Assembly (NCBI RefSeq): GCF_007827275.1
Contig: NZ_VISE01000001.1
Location: 1,240,001 to 1,304,000 of the forward strand
DNA: 64,000 nt
Direction of reading: 5' to 3'
DNA from: Gillisia sp. Hel_I_86
GTDB taxonomy: Bacteria; Bacteroidota; Bacteroidia; Flavobacteriales; Flavobacteriaceae
The stretch's first letter is position 1. Every line of letters starts with the position of its first letter. Shown here piece after piece: positions 47,737 to 56,541 of the stretch. The notes beneath the pieces were generated by a model that was not told the DNA's origin, ran no database searches, and saw only the letters and a program-made list of their open reading frames with translations. The position numbers were made by a program, and so were the translations under genes.

Positions 47737-48726
47737 ATGGGTCATATAGATAAAAGCAATGTTTTGGAAATCTTGGGCAAGAAAATTTTGCCTGGTCAAG
47801 GTGCTGTCATCAACCTAAATATGGCAAAATTATATACAACGACTTCTGTGGAAGTACCGGTAATAATTGAACGTTCCAAAAAACCAGGGCCTGTTATCCT
47901 AATTACAGCAGGAATCCATGGAGACGAGATAAATGGAGTGGAAATTGTGCGCCAACTAATTTCTAAAGGGATCAATAAGCCTGTTATTGGTACCGTTATT
48001 TGTATTCCCATTGTAAATGTATTTGGGTTTTTAAATCTTTCCCGTGAATTTCCCGATGGAAGGGATCTTAACAGGGTTTTTCCAGGAACCAAAAATGGCT
48101 CTTTGGCAAGTAGGTTTGCCTATCAGTTTGTCCAAAAAATACTTCCCGTAGCCGATTTTTGCATGGATTTTCACACTGGAGGGGCCAGCAGGTTCAATGT
48201 GGCACAAATAAGAATTCAAAAGGACGACGAAGAAGGGAAGAAATATGCCAAAATATTCAATGCGCCTTTCACCTATTACTCCAAGACTATTGGCAAATCA
48301 TATAGGGAAACTTGTAAACGATTAGGGAAGACCGTGCTGTTATTTGAAGGTGGAAAATCTTTGGACAGCAATAAGGATATTGCAAAGTTTGGAGTAGATG
48401 GAACCATGAGGGTCCTTAAGCATATGGAAATGCTAAAACCCCGTTTTATCTGTGAAGATCCGCCTTTGGACAGTATTATTATTGAAAACAGCACATGGAT
48501 GCGCGCAAAATATAGCGGCCTAATCCACGTAAAGATAGCCTGTGGCAAGCATGTAGAAAAAGGGGAATATATAGCTACCATTACAGATCCTTATGGGAAA
48601 TTCAGGCATAAAGTAACTGCTTCCTATGCAGGTTATGTAATTAATGTGAACGAGTCTCCAATCGTTTATCAAGGAGATGCTATATTTCATTTATCTATCC
48701 CCGCTAAATTGCCCGATGAAGAATAA
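47737..48726 (+). CDS. Succinylglutamate desuccinylase/aspartoacylase family deacylase
   Basis: A 329-residue zinc hydrolase of the M14-like AstE/AspA family (COG3608 type). The zinc-binding set is HGDE in TAGIHGDEINGVE near residue 60 and DFHTGG in FCMDFHTGGASRF. The N-terminal part gives the catalytic fold; the C-terminal 90 residues are a lipoyl-like beta-barrel (KIACGKHVEKGEYIATITD). It follows rimK by two bases. With a ligase making glutamate tails, a deacylase of this type could trim or cap them; that role is inference. Confidence 0.88.
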   Translation: MGHIDKSNVLEILGKKILPGQGAVINLNMAKLYTTTSVEVPVIIERSKKPGPVILITAGIHGDEINGVEIVRQLISKGINKPVIGTVICIPIVNVFGFLNLSREFPDGRDLNRVFPGTKNGSLASRFAYQFVQKILPVADFCMDFHTGGASRFNVAQIRIQKDDEEGKKYAKIFNAPFTYYSKTIGKSYRETCKRLGKTVLLFEGGKSLDSNKDIAKFGVDGTMRVLKHMEMLKPRFICEDPPLDSIIIENSTWMRAKYSGLIHVKIACGKHVEKGEYIATITDPYGKFRHKVTASYAGYVINVNESPIVYQGDAIFHLSIPAKLPDEE

Positions 48727-49276
48727 GCTGCGCAAAAAATATGCGTCGAAGAGGAACGAATTGACACCAGATCAAATTGAAGAATTCAGCCTGGAAATCG
48801 CCAACAGATTGCTTCAGTTACCTATTTGGGATCTGGAATATTATCATCTATTTCTAAGTATTGCTGAAAAAAAAGAGGTTGAAACCGAATTCATCCTTCA
48901 CATTTTACAAGGAAAGGATAAAAATGTAATCCTTTCAAAAAGCGATTTTAATACAAGAAAACTACATAATTTTTTACTTACGGACACGACCGTTATAAAG
49001 AAGAATAAATGGAATATTCCAGAGCCTGTTGACGGAATAGAAATTCCTTCCGAAAAAATCGATGTTGTCTTTATTCCCTTGCTTGCTTTCGATCTAAAAG
49101 GCCATAGAGTGGGGTATGGGAAAGGCTTTTACGACATCTTTCTGGCATCCTGTAAACCAGATGTAATAAAAGTTGGGGTTTCATTTTTTGAAGCTGAAAC
49201 TATGATTCCTGAATTGGAAATTAGTGATATTCCACTAGATTACTGTGTTACGCCCTATAAAACATATATTTTTTAA
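48716..49276 (+). CDS. 5-formyltetrahydrofolate cyclo-ligase
   Basis: Converts 5-formyl-THF to 5,10-methenyl-THF with ATP. From the ATG at 48716 the protein is 186 residues. The family signature is GHRVGYGKGFYDIFL near residue 140, with the N-terminal KNKLRKKYASKRNEL and the VDVVFIPLLAFD-like strand (IDVVFIPLLAFD). It overlaps the aspartoacylase-like gene by 11 bp and ends that operon. Confidence 0.92.
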   Translation: MKNKLRKKYASKRNELTPDQIEEFSLEIANRLLQLPIWDLEYYHLFLSIAEKKEVETEFILHILQGKDKNVILSKSDFNTRKLHNFLLTDTTVIKKNKWNIPEPVDGIEIPSEKIDVVFIPLLAFDLKGHRVGYGKGFYDIFLASCKPDVIKVGVSFFEAETMIPELEISDIPLDYCVTPYKTYIF

Positions 49277-49287
49277 AAATAACCGCC

Positions 49288-49295
49288 TATATTTG
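49288..49295 (+). promoter_or_regulatory. TANNTTTG -7 box for the histidine kinase gene
   Basis: TATATTTG, 49 bp before the ATG at 49345. No -33 box clearly seen. Confidence 0.4.
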
Positions 49296-49344
49296 CTTAG
49301 CTTTTAACATTACCTTACATTTAATCTACCTAGATAGATAATTG

Positions 49345-50796
49345 ATGCTCAACGACCTTCAGTTAAATAATATTTTAGAAGACTTTGACATTGCCTATTG
49401 GAAGATCGATCTTCTTACAAAAGAAATTAGCTGGTCCGATCATTTTGAAGCATTGGTGGGCACTCCTCCAGCTGATGAATCCATATTTGAATATTTTATG
49501 AACAACGTCCTTCACAAGGACTATAGGTACGATTTTCGCGTTGCTTTTGAAAATCTTACATCGGGCTCCGAGGACTTGAATCAAGAAATAAGACTGAAAC
49601 TCAAGAACGAGAAATTTAGATGGTTCGAATGCCGGGATTTAAAAAGCAAGGACAGCAACAATACAGAAACTGCGGTGCTGCTGTTTGTAAACATCCATCA
49701 ATCCAAAAGGGACCAATATACCATAGAGGAAAACTTCTTCTACTACCGGGAAACAGCAGAAATGACCACAACCGGGGGATGGTATATGGATATTAACACC
49801 AAATCGATCTATTGGGACGATGTTACCAAAAAAATCTTGGACTGTCCAAAAGATTTCAATCCAGATTACGATAAAAGGTTACAGTTCTATGCTTCGGAAC
49901 ATCAGGAACAAGCCAATTCCATATTCGAAAAATGTGAGAAATATGGGATCCCCTTTAAGACAGAACTTAAAATGGTTACGCTTTACGGGCGTGAATTTTG
50001 GGTACAAGCAACTGGAAAACCTGTTTATAATGAGGAACAGCAAATTATAGGAATTCGGGGAGTCCTTCAAAATATAGATGACAATAAAAGCAATGAGCTC
50101 AATTTGCAGAACTCATTGGACATTATTGCGGCCCAGAATTCCAGATTGTTCAATTTTGCCCATGTGGTGTCCCATAATCTAAGATCGCACAGCAGTAATT
50201 TAAGTTTGGTAGTACAATTGCTAAATGAAGCAAAAAACGCACAAGACAAAATTGATCTTATAGAGAATGTAGAAGATATATCAGAAAATCTAGATGTAGC
50301 TATTTCAAGGCTCAACGATATGGTTTCCCATCAAAATCTTTTGAAAAAGGAGCGAACGGTGGTTTCTTTCAAGCAATCTTTGGACATTGTTATTTCTTCG
50401 GTGTCTTCGTTGATCAACAGGGAAAGCGCCAAAATAATAGCAGAATTTAAGGCTTTGAAAGAAATTTCATATATTCCTGAATACTTGGAAAGTATTTTAC
50501 TAAATTTAATCACTAATGCTATTCGATATAAACAACCTGGAAGAGTCCCTGTTATTTTCATACAGACCTACTCTGTTAACGACCAGAATTTCATGGAGAT
50601 AAGCGATAATGGAATTGGTATCGATCTGGATCAATATGGCGATAAAATGTTTGGTATGTACAAAACATTTCACCGTAATCCAGATGCTAAAGGTATAGGC
50701 TTGTTTATCACCAAAAATCAGGTGGAAACGATGGGAGGGTCTATTTCTGTTACCAGTACCGTGAATATTGGAACAACGTTTAAAATTAAATTCTAG
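49345..50796 (+). CDS. PAS-domain sensor histidine kinase
   Basis: A soluble-looking kinase of 483 residues, with no membrane helices. Two PAS-like regions (about 5-120 and 130-245) are followed by a HisKA-type H box with the phospho-acceptor His in FAHVVSHNLRSHSSNL near residue 275. The catalytic ATPase has an N box LLNLITNAIRY, G1 ISDNGIGIDL and G2 AKGIGLFITKNQVE. The H box lacks the usual proline (HNLRSP) after the serine. The adjacent single-domain response regulator, six bases on, is its likely partner. The ligand is unknown. Confidence 0.9.
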   Translation: MLNDLQLNNILEDFDIAYWKIDLLTKEISWSDHFEALVGTPPADESIFEYFMNNVLHKDYRYDFRVAFENLTSGSEDLNQEIRLKLKNEKFRWFECRDLKSKDSNNTETAVLLFVNIHQSKRDQYTIEENFFYYRETAEMTTTGGWYMDINTKSIYWDDVTKKILDCPKDFNPDYDKRLQFYASEHQEQANSIFEKCEKYGIPFKTELKMVTLYGREFWVQATGKPVYNEEQQIIGIRGVLQNIDDNKSNELNLQNSLDIIAAQNSRLFNFAHVVSHNLRSHSSNLSLVVQLLNEAKNAQDKIDLIENVEDISENLDVAISRLNDMVSHQNLLKKERTVVSFKQSLDIVISSVSSLINRESAKIIAEFKALKEISYIPEYLESILLNLITNAIRYKQPGRVPVIFIQTYSVNDQNFMEISDNGIGIDLDQYGDKMFGMYKTFHRNPDAKGIGLFITKNQVETMGGSISVTSTVNIGTTFKIKF

Positions 50797-50802
50797 ATCT
50801 TA

Positions 50803-51222
50803 ATGGGGCAAAAAATGGAGCTAGCGTGTATTATCGATGATGATAAAATATACGTGAACTTAGTAAGAAAAATCATCGAAATCAAAAAATTATCGGAAAA
50901 TTTACTGATCTTCAAAAATGGGCTGGAAGCATTGGAATACTTCAAAATTATCCTAACCAATATGACCGAAGAAAAGTTGCCGGATATCATTTTCCTGGAC
51001 CTAAACATGCCTGTGATGGATGGATGGGAGTTTTTGGGAGAGTTTATCAAGATTAAAAACCAATTCGACAAAAAGATCACGCTGTACGTGGTTTCCTCTT
51101 CTATAGACCCCAGAGATCTGGAAAGGGCAAAATCTTTTAATCTGGTTACAGATTATTTGATAAAGCCGATAGAATTAAAGAAATTCGAAAAAATATTCGA
51201 CAGGGTTGCAAGTGTTGCTTAA
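50803..51222 (+). CDS. Single-domain response regulator
   Basis: A 139-residue CheY-like receiver with no output domain. The acidic pair lies in CIIDDDKIYV, the phospho-acceptor Asp in DIIFLDLNMPVMDGWEF, the Thr/Ser switch in YVVSSSID and the conserved Lys in DYLIKPIE. It is coupled to the PAS kinase gene and acts by protein-protein contact or phosphorelay. An internal Met at 50815 (MELACIID) could be the start. The 3' end overlaps the convergent lspA by four bases. Confidence 0.92.
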   Translation: MGQKMELACIIDDDKIYVNLVRKIIEIKKLSENLLIFKNGLEALEYFKIILTNMTEEKLPDIIFLDLNMPVMDGWEFLGEFIKIKNQFDKKITLYVVSSSIDPRDLERAKSFNLVTDYLIKPIELKKFEKIFDRVASVA

Positions 51223-51845
51223 GAAGAATGCCCTACTTCCTCTGTTTCCGCTTTAGGAAATGCTTTTTTGTTGAAAAGCAACAACAATCCAACCCCTACA
51301 CTAATTGCAGTATCTGCTATATTGAACACAGGATCGAAGAAAGAAAAATAATCCCCGCCCCAAATAGGGATCCACGTGGGCAATACTCCCTCATATAAGG
51401 GAAAATAAAGCATATCCACCACCTTCCCGTGAAACAAGGTGCCATAGCCACCATTTTCAGGCAAAAATTGAGCTACATGGCCGTAACTATCGTTGAAGAT
51501 AAGACCATAGAAAACCGAATCTATAATATTTCCAAAAGCACCCGCAAAAATAAATGCTATAGCAGTAATCAAAATACGTGAACCATTATTTCTTACAGAA
51601 TCCCATAACCAATAGCCTATCCCAACTATTGCACCCAATCTAAAAAGGGTAAGCAATAATTTACCATATTCTCCGGGGATTTTTGCGCCCCAAGCCATCC
51701 CTTCATTTTCCACAAAAAGGATACTAAACCATTCAAACACCTTAACTTCCTCTCCTAAAACGAAATTTGTTTTAATATAGATTTTAGAGATTTGATCTAC
51801 CAAAAGGATCAAAATTATAATTAGGGAAGCTTTTTTTAAAGACAT
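51219..51845 (-). CDS. lspA: Lipoprotein signal peptidase (SPase II)
   Basis: Removes signal peptides from prolipoproteins in the inner membrane. From the ATG at 51845 it is 208 residues. Four helices are visible. The catalytic aspartates are in GAFGNIIDSVFYG and NIADTAISVG, with the conserved N in VENEGMAWG. It is longer than E. coli LspA (164), because of a loop of about 40 residues between the two catalytic helices (FLPENGGYGTLFHG and onward), a feature I recall in other Bacteroidetes. Confidence 0.95.
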   Translation of the reverse strand: MSLKKASLIIILILLVDQISKIYIKTNFVLGEEVKVFEWFSILFVENEGMAWGAKIPGEYGKLLLTLFRLGAIVGIGYWLWDSVRNNGSRILITAIAFIFAGAFGNIIDSVFYGLIFNDSYGHVAQFLPENGGYGTLFHGKVVDMLYFPLYEGVLPTWIPIWGGDYFSFFDPVFNIADTAISVGVGLLLLFNKKAFPKAETEEVGHSS

Positions 51846-51887
51846 GAATGGGCTTGTATTAAATCGGCTCAAAAATACTAATATTAT

Positions 51888-52505
51888 TTAGTTTTTCACC
51901 ACTCTAATAGCTCCATTGATGGAGGTGGCTTTTATTAGATGTTTTCCACTAAAGGCCAATGGTACAATAACTTCCCCATTTCTAGACGAAGCGGTTAGGG
52001 TTGCATCTGTAGTTTGTATGGAGATAGCTCCATTATAGGTGTTAATTAGCGCATTTCCTGTAAAATTAAAGAGACTGCAATACCCCGATTTTAATTGCGC
52101 CTCAATGAAATTATACGATCCTTCAGCTTCCACCGCTGCTATATTGGACCTTATAAAAACCTGTAAATTTTCAGGAATTTCTAAGATTACTTCTAGCGAA
52201 AATACTTTATGTGCGCTTAATTTATCGTACCCACTTTGCAAGATCTCAGGAAACTGTGTTGAAAGGTAAAGTGAATTTCCCTTCGCTTCAGAATTCAAAG
52301 TGATGTCATTAAAATATTCTCCTTCAGAATGAGTAGAAATAGAAATCTGGTCGCTATTTGTGGTTTTAATAAGGATCTTAAAGACTTCATCTGTATTTAT
52401 ATATACACTTTTAATCCCGGCTGCCTCCAATTGCCGAGAAGTGTCCTTTTGTGCAGAAGCAAAAAGCGTAAACAAGAAAAGCAAAAAAATTAGGTTGACT
52501 TTCAT
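51888..52505 (-). CDS. Exported beta-rich protein of unknown function
   Basis: From the ATG at 52505 the protein is 205 residues with a signal peptide ending FASAQ. The body alternates short strands (FKILIKTTNSDQISIST, then later LINTYNGAISIQTTD and SRNGEVIVPL), the spacing seen in DUF4097-like right-handed beta-solenoids. No catalytic motif is seen. It lies 42 bp upstream of lspA and may be cotranscribed with it. Confidence 0.65.
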   Translation of the reverse strand: MKVNLIFLLFLFTLFASAQKDTSRQLEAAGIKSVYINTDEVFKILIKTTNSDQISISTHSEGEYFNDITLNSEAKGNSLYLSTQFPEILQSGYDKLSAHKVFSLEVILEIPENLQVFIRSNIAAVEAEGSYNFIEAQLKSGYCSLFNFTGNALINTYNGAISIQTTDATLTASSRNGEVIVPLAFSGKHLIKATSINGAIRVVKN

Positions 52506-52518
52506 GGTTAGTGTGATA

Positions 52519-52557
52519 CAAAAAACGCTCCAAGCCATAAATAGCTGGAGCGTTTAA
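52519..52557 (-). terminator. Rho-independent terminator after the ileS-dksA operon
   Basis: On the minus strand the stem AAACGCTCCA/TGGAGCGTTT is followed by T residues; the 13-nt loop holds a further GCTA-type pair. Confidence 0.8.
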
Positions 52558-52579
52558 ATTATTGTAAGAGCCTTAAAAA

Positions 52580-52963
52580 TTAACGCTGCATGTTTTTTGC
52601 TTCAATACTTAAGGTTGCATGAGGAACCAACTTTAGACGCTCCTTTGCAATTAGCTTTCCAGTAACCCTACATATTCCATAAGTTTTACTTTCAATACGC
52701 ACCAGTGCGTTTTTTAAGTCCCTTATAAATTTCTCCTGCCTAATTGCAAGTTGAGAGTTGGCTTCTTTACTTTGTGTTTCACTTCCTTCTTCAAAAGCTT
52801 TGAACGTGGGCGAGGTATCATCGGTCCCATTGTTACCATCGTTCACATATGCACTCTTGTAAAGATCTAATTGCTCTTGTGCCTTTCTTATCTTTTCTAA
52901 GATCAAGGTCTTGAATTCTGCCAGATCGGCATCGCTGTAACGTTCTTTAATTTCTGTTGACAT
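52580..52963 (-). CDS. TraR/DksA family protein with degenerate zinc finger
   Basis: A 127-residue protein with the coiled-coil N-terminal half of DksA (AEFKTLILEKIRKAQEQLDL; IRQEKFIRDLKNALVRIES) and the acidic-tip region. The C4 zinc finger is reduced: YGICRVTGKLIAKERLKLVP keeps one Cys of four. Relatives in this phylum share the loss, so the fold must stand without zinc. It would act at the RNA-polymerase secondary channel with ppGpp. It follows ileS by four bases. Confidence 0.85.
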   Translation of the reverse strand: MSTEIKERYSDADLAEFKTLILEKIRKAQEQLDLYKSAYVNDGNNGTDDTSPTFKAFEEGSETQSKEANSQLAIRQEKFIRDLKNALVRIESKTYGICRVTGKLIAKERLKLVPHATLSIEAKNMQR

Positions 52964-52967
52964 TGGC

Positions 52968-55900
52968 TTAATGTTTTTTGATACTCAGCTTTGTAACGAT
53001 ATCGTCGAATTCAATTTCCGTACCAATATTAATTACATCTGCAAACTCGAGATTTGCAGTGAGTGTCTCGTTCTTAATATACTTTATATTTTGTTGTACA
53101 GCATCCTCGACAATGCCATCTCTAAGCAGGGTCACATCTATGGTATCGGTTACTTCCAGGCCGGAATCCTTTCTTAAGTTCTGAATTCTATTTACCAATT
53201 CCCGAGCAATTCCTTCTTTTTTCAATTCTTCCGAAATGCTTACATCTAACGCTACCGTAATCTTTCCGCTACTGGCAACTAACCATCCTTCAATATCCTG
53301 CGATGTGATGATAACATCTGTGCCCGCCAATTTAATCATTTTTCCGTTAACATCAACAGCAATTTCGCCATCCTTCTCAACAGTTTCTATGTCTTTTGCG
53401 GTGAAATTGTTAATAACTCCAACTACAGCCTTCATATCCTTGCCATACCTAGGCCCCAGAACTTTAAAATTAGGTTTTACCTGTTTTACAAGCAAGCCCG
53501 AAGCATCATCTATTAGCTCTATGGACTTTACGTTCACTTCAGATTTTATAAGATCTTCCACGGCCAGGATCTCTGCTCTTTGCGCTTCATCCAAAACCGG
53601 GATCATCACTCTTTGTAAAGGTTGGCGCACTTTGATCATTTCTTTTTTACGTAAAGAAAGCACCAAGGAAGAAATGGTTTGTGCTTTTTGCATTTTATGC
53701 TCCAAGGATGCATCGATCATCGATTTATCAAAAACAGGGAAATCTGCTAAATGCACCGAAGAGAATTGCTCTTTTCCTGAAACTTCATTTAAGTCCTTAT
53801 ATAGTTTATCCATAAAAAATGGCGCTACCGGAGAACCTAATTTAGCTACCGTTAATAAACAGGTATATAAAGTTTGGTATGCTGAAATTTTATCCTGCTC
53901 GTAATCGCCTTTCCAGAACCTTCTTCTGCTCAATCTTACAAACCAGTTACTTAAGTTTTCCTGAACAAATTCTGAAATCGCCCTGGTAGCTTTGGTTGGC
54001 TCATAGTCTGCATAGAATTTATCTACTTTTTCAATAAGCGTATGCAATTCTGAAAGTACCCAACGATCTATTTCCGGACGGTCTTTCATTGGCACATCTT
54101 CCTCTTTATAACTGAAATTATCCAAATTGGCATATAAACCAAAGAAAGAATACGTATTATAAAGTGTTCCGAAGAATTTTCTGCTGACCTCTGCAATACC
54201 TTCAATGTCAAATTTCAGGTTATCCCATGGGTTTGCATTGGAGATCATATACCACCTGGTGGCATCTGGCCCAAAAGCAGCCAAGGTTTCAAAAGGATCT
54301 ACTGCATTTCCAAGGCGTTTGGACATTTTTTGTCCGTTCTTGTCCAGTACCAACCCGTTGGAAACAACATTCTTGTAGGCAACATCATCAAAGATCATCG
54401 TTGCAATAGCGTGCAGCGTATAGAACCAACCCCGGGTCTGGTCTACTCCTTCCGCAATGAAATCGGCTTTTCGCTCGCCGCCCTCCACCATCTCCTTGTT
54501 CTCGAAAGGATAATGCCACTGCGCATACGGCATAGAACCAGAATCGAACCACACATCTATAAGATCTGATTCACGTTTCATCGGTTTTCCTGAAGCTGAA
54601 ACCAGAATAATAGTATCTACCACATTCTTGTGAAGGTCTACCAGTTCGTAATTCTCATCAGAGAAATTATCCTCTTCAAATTCAGCAAAAATGTCTTCGG
54701 TCATAAATCCGGCTTCAACAGCCTTGCTTATTTCCGCTTTTAGTTCTTTAATAGAACCTATCATTATTTCTTCTTTCCCGTCTTCTGTCCTCCAAATAGG
54801 CAATGGCACGCCCCAATACCTACTTCTGGATAAATTCCAGTCGTTTGCATTGGCCAACCAATTTCCAAACCTTCCCTCGCCGGTTGCTTTTGGCTTCCAG
54901 TTGATCGTCTGGTTCAGCTCAAACATTCTGTCCTTAAAATCGGTCACTTTAATGAACCAAGAATCTAAAGGGTAGTATAAAATAGGTTTATCTGTTCTCC
55001 AGCAGTTTGGATAACTGTGCACATATTTTTCAACTTTAAAAGCACGGTTGTCTTCTTTTAACTGAATTGCGATCTCTACATCTACAGATCTCTCTGGCGC
55101 TTCTCCATCTTCATAATATTCATTCTTCACATATTTTCCGCCAAGCGCTCCAAGTTCTTCCCTAAACTTTCCCTGAAGATCTACCAAAGGCACTAAATTA
55201 TCGTTCTTGTCTTTCACCAATAATGGCGGTACCTCAGGAACTGCTTGTTTTGCAACCATGGCATCATCTGCACCAAAAGTTGGAGCAGTATGTACTATTC
55301 CGGTACCATCTTCGGTAGTAACAAAATCCCCGGCGATCACCCTAAACGCATTTTCAGGATTTTCGTAAGGCTGTGCATACGGCATTAATTGCTCATATCT
55401 CATCCCAACCAGATCGGCTCCCTTAAAGGTTTTTTCTATAAAATATGGGATTTTATCTCCTTGCTTATAGGCTTCCAGAGCCTCCTTATTTTCAACTTTA
55501 TTGAATTTCTTATCGAATTGCTTTGCTACCAAATTCTTCGCCATGATAACATGAATTGGCTGAAAAGTATACTGATTAAAAGTAGAAACCAATGCATATT
55601 CTATTTTTGGTCCAACAGTAAGCGCGGTGTTGGAAGGTAGGGTCCAAGGAGTCGTTGTCCATGCGGTCAAATAGATCTCGTTGGAAACTTCCGAAAGGAA
55701 ATCCGGTAAGGTTTCTGGCTTAGCTTTAAACATCGCCGTCACCGTGGTATCTGTGACATCTTGGTAGGTCCCCGGCTGATTCAGCTCATGAGAACTCAAT
55801 CCAGTTCCTGCTTTTGGGGAATAAGGCTGAATGGTATATCCTTTATAGATAAGCCCTTTCTTATATATTTCAGAAAGCAACCACCAAACCGTTTCCATAT

Positions 55901-56369
55901 ATTTGGACTTGTAGGTGATATATGGATCTTCCATATCTACCCAATATCCCATTTTTTCGGTAAGATCGTTCCAAATTCCCGTATAACGCATGACTGCACT
56001 TTTACAGGCTTCGTTGTATTTCTCTACACTTATTTTGGTGCCAATATCCTCTTTAGTGATCCCTAGTTCTTTTTCTACGCCAAGCTCAATGGGCAACCCA
56101 TGGGTATCCCATCCTGCTTTTCTCTTAACCTGAAATCCTTTTTGAGTTTTATATCGGCAAAAAATATCTTTAATGGAGCGCGCCATCACGTGGTGAATTC
56201 CCGGTAGGCCATTTGCCGAAGGAGGTCCTTCAAAAAACACAAAAGGTTTGGCGCCCTCTCGCAAACTCATGCTTTTTTCAAAAATCTCATCCTCTTTCCA
56301 ATAGTCAAGAATTTCTTCAGCAACTTTTGGTAAGTCAAGTCCTTTATACTCAGGGAACTTTGCGCTCAT
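52968..56369 (-). CDS. ileS: Isoleucyl-tRNA synthetase
   Basis: Charges tRNA-Ile. At 1133 residues it is the long, eukaryote-like type rather than the short bacterial type. The HIGH region reads GLPGIHHVMARSIKD (residues 54-68), and the KMSKS loop is GQKMSKRLGNAVDP. The CP1 editing domain lies between, with TTPWTLPSNTALTVG. The C-terminal tRNA-binding part is complete. It forms an operon with the DksA-like gene, four bases downstream. Confidence 0.97.
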   Translation of the reverse strand: MSAKFPEYKGLDLPKVAEEILDYWKEDEIFEKSMSLREGAKPFVFFEGPPSANGLPGIHHVMARSIKDIFCRYKTQKGFQVKRKAGWDTHGLPIELGVEKELGITKEDIGTKISVEKYNEACKSAVMRYTGIWNDLTEKMGYWVDMEDPYITYKSKYMETVWWLLSEIYKKGLIYKGYTIQPYSPKAGTGLSSHELNQPGTYQDVTDTTVTAMFKAKPETLPDFLSEVSNEIYLTAWTTTPWTLPSNTALTVGPKIEYALVSTFNQYTFQPIHVIMAKNLVAKQFDKKFNKVENKEALEAYKQGDKIPYFIEKTFKGADLVGMRYEQLMPYAQPYENPENAFRVIAGDFVTTEDGTGIVHTAPTFGADDAMVAKQAVPEVPPLLVKDKNDNLVPLVDLQGKFREELGALGGKYVKNEYYEDGEAPERSVDVEIAIQLKEDNRAFKVEKYVHSYPNCWRTDKPILYYPLDSWFIKVTDFKDRMFELNQTINWKPKATGEGRFGNWLANANDWNLSRSRYWGVPLPIWRTEDGKEEIMIGSIKELKAEISKAVEAGFMTEDIFAEFEEDNFSDENYELVDLHKNVVDTIILVSASGKPMKRESDLIDVWFDSGSMPYAQWHYPFENKEMVEGGERKADFIAEGVDQTRGWFYTLHAIATMIFDDVAYKNVVSNGLVLDKNGQKMSKRLGNAVDPFETLAAFGPDATRWYMISNANPWDNLKFDIEGIAEVSRKFFGTLYNTYSFFGLYANLDNFSYKEEDVPMKDRPEIDRWVLSELHTLIEKVDKFYADYEPTKATRAISEFVQENLSNWFVRLSRRRFWKGDYEQDKISAYQTLYTCLLTVAKLGSPVAPFFMDKLYKDLNEVSGKEQFSSVHLADFPVFDKSMIDASLEHKMQKAQTISSLVLSLRKKEMIKVRQPLQRVMIPVLDEAQRAEILAVEDLIKSEVNVKSIELIDDASGLLVKQVKPNFKVLGPRYGKDMKAVVGVINNFTAKDIETVEKDGEIAVDVNGKMIKLAGTDVIITSQDIEGWLVASSGKITVALDVSISEELKKEGIARELVNRIQNLRKDSGLEVTDTIDVTLLRDGIVEDAVQQNIKYIKNETLTANLEFADVINIGTEIEFDDIVTKLSIKKH

Positions 56370-56541
56370 TATCTCGTAATTTCTTTTGAGTTGCGAAAAT
56401 AATGATTTTTGAATAAAGAGAAGACTGTTATTGAGTAAAAAGCTAAGGATTTAACCATCAGATAATTCAATAAAAACGCGCGTTAAAAAAAGAGTGTTTT
56501 TAGGTAATCTGAAAGCTTCTAAATTTGAAGAAGTAATATAC

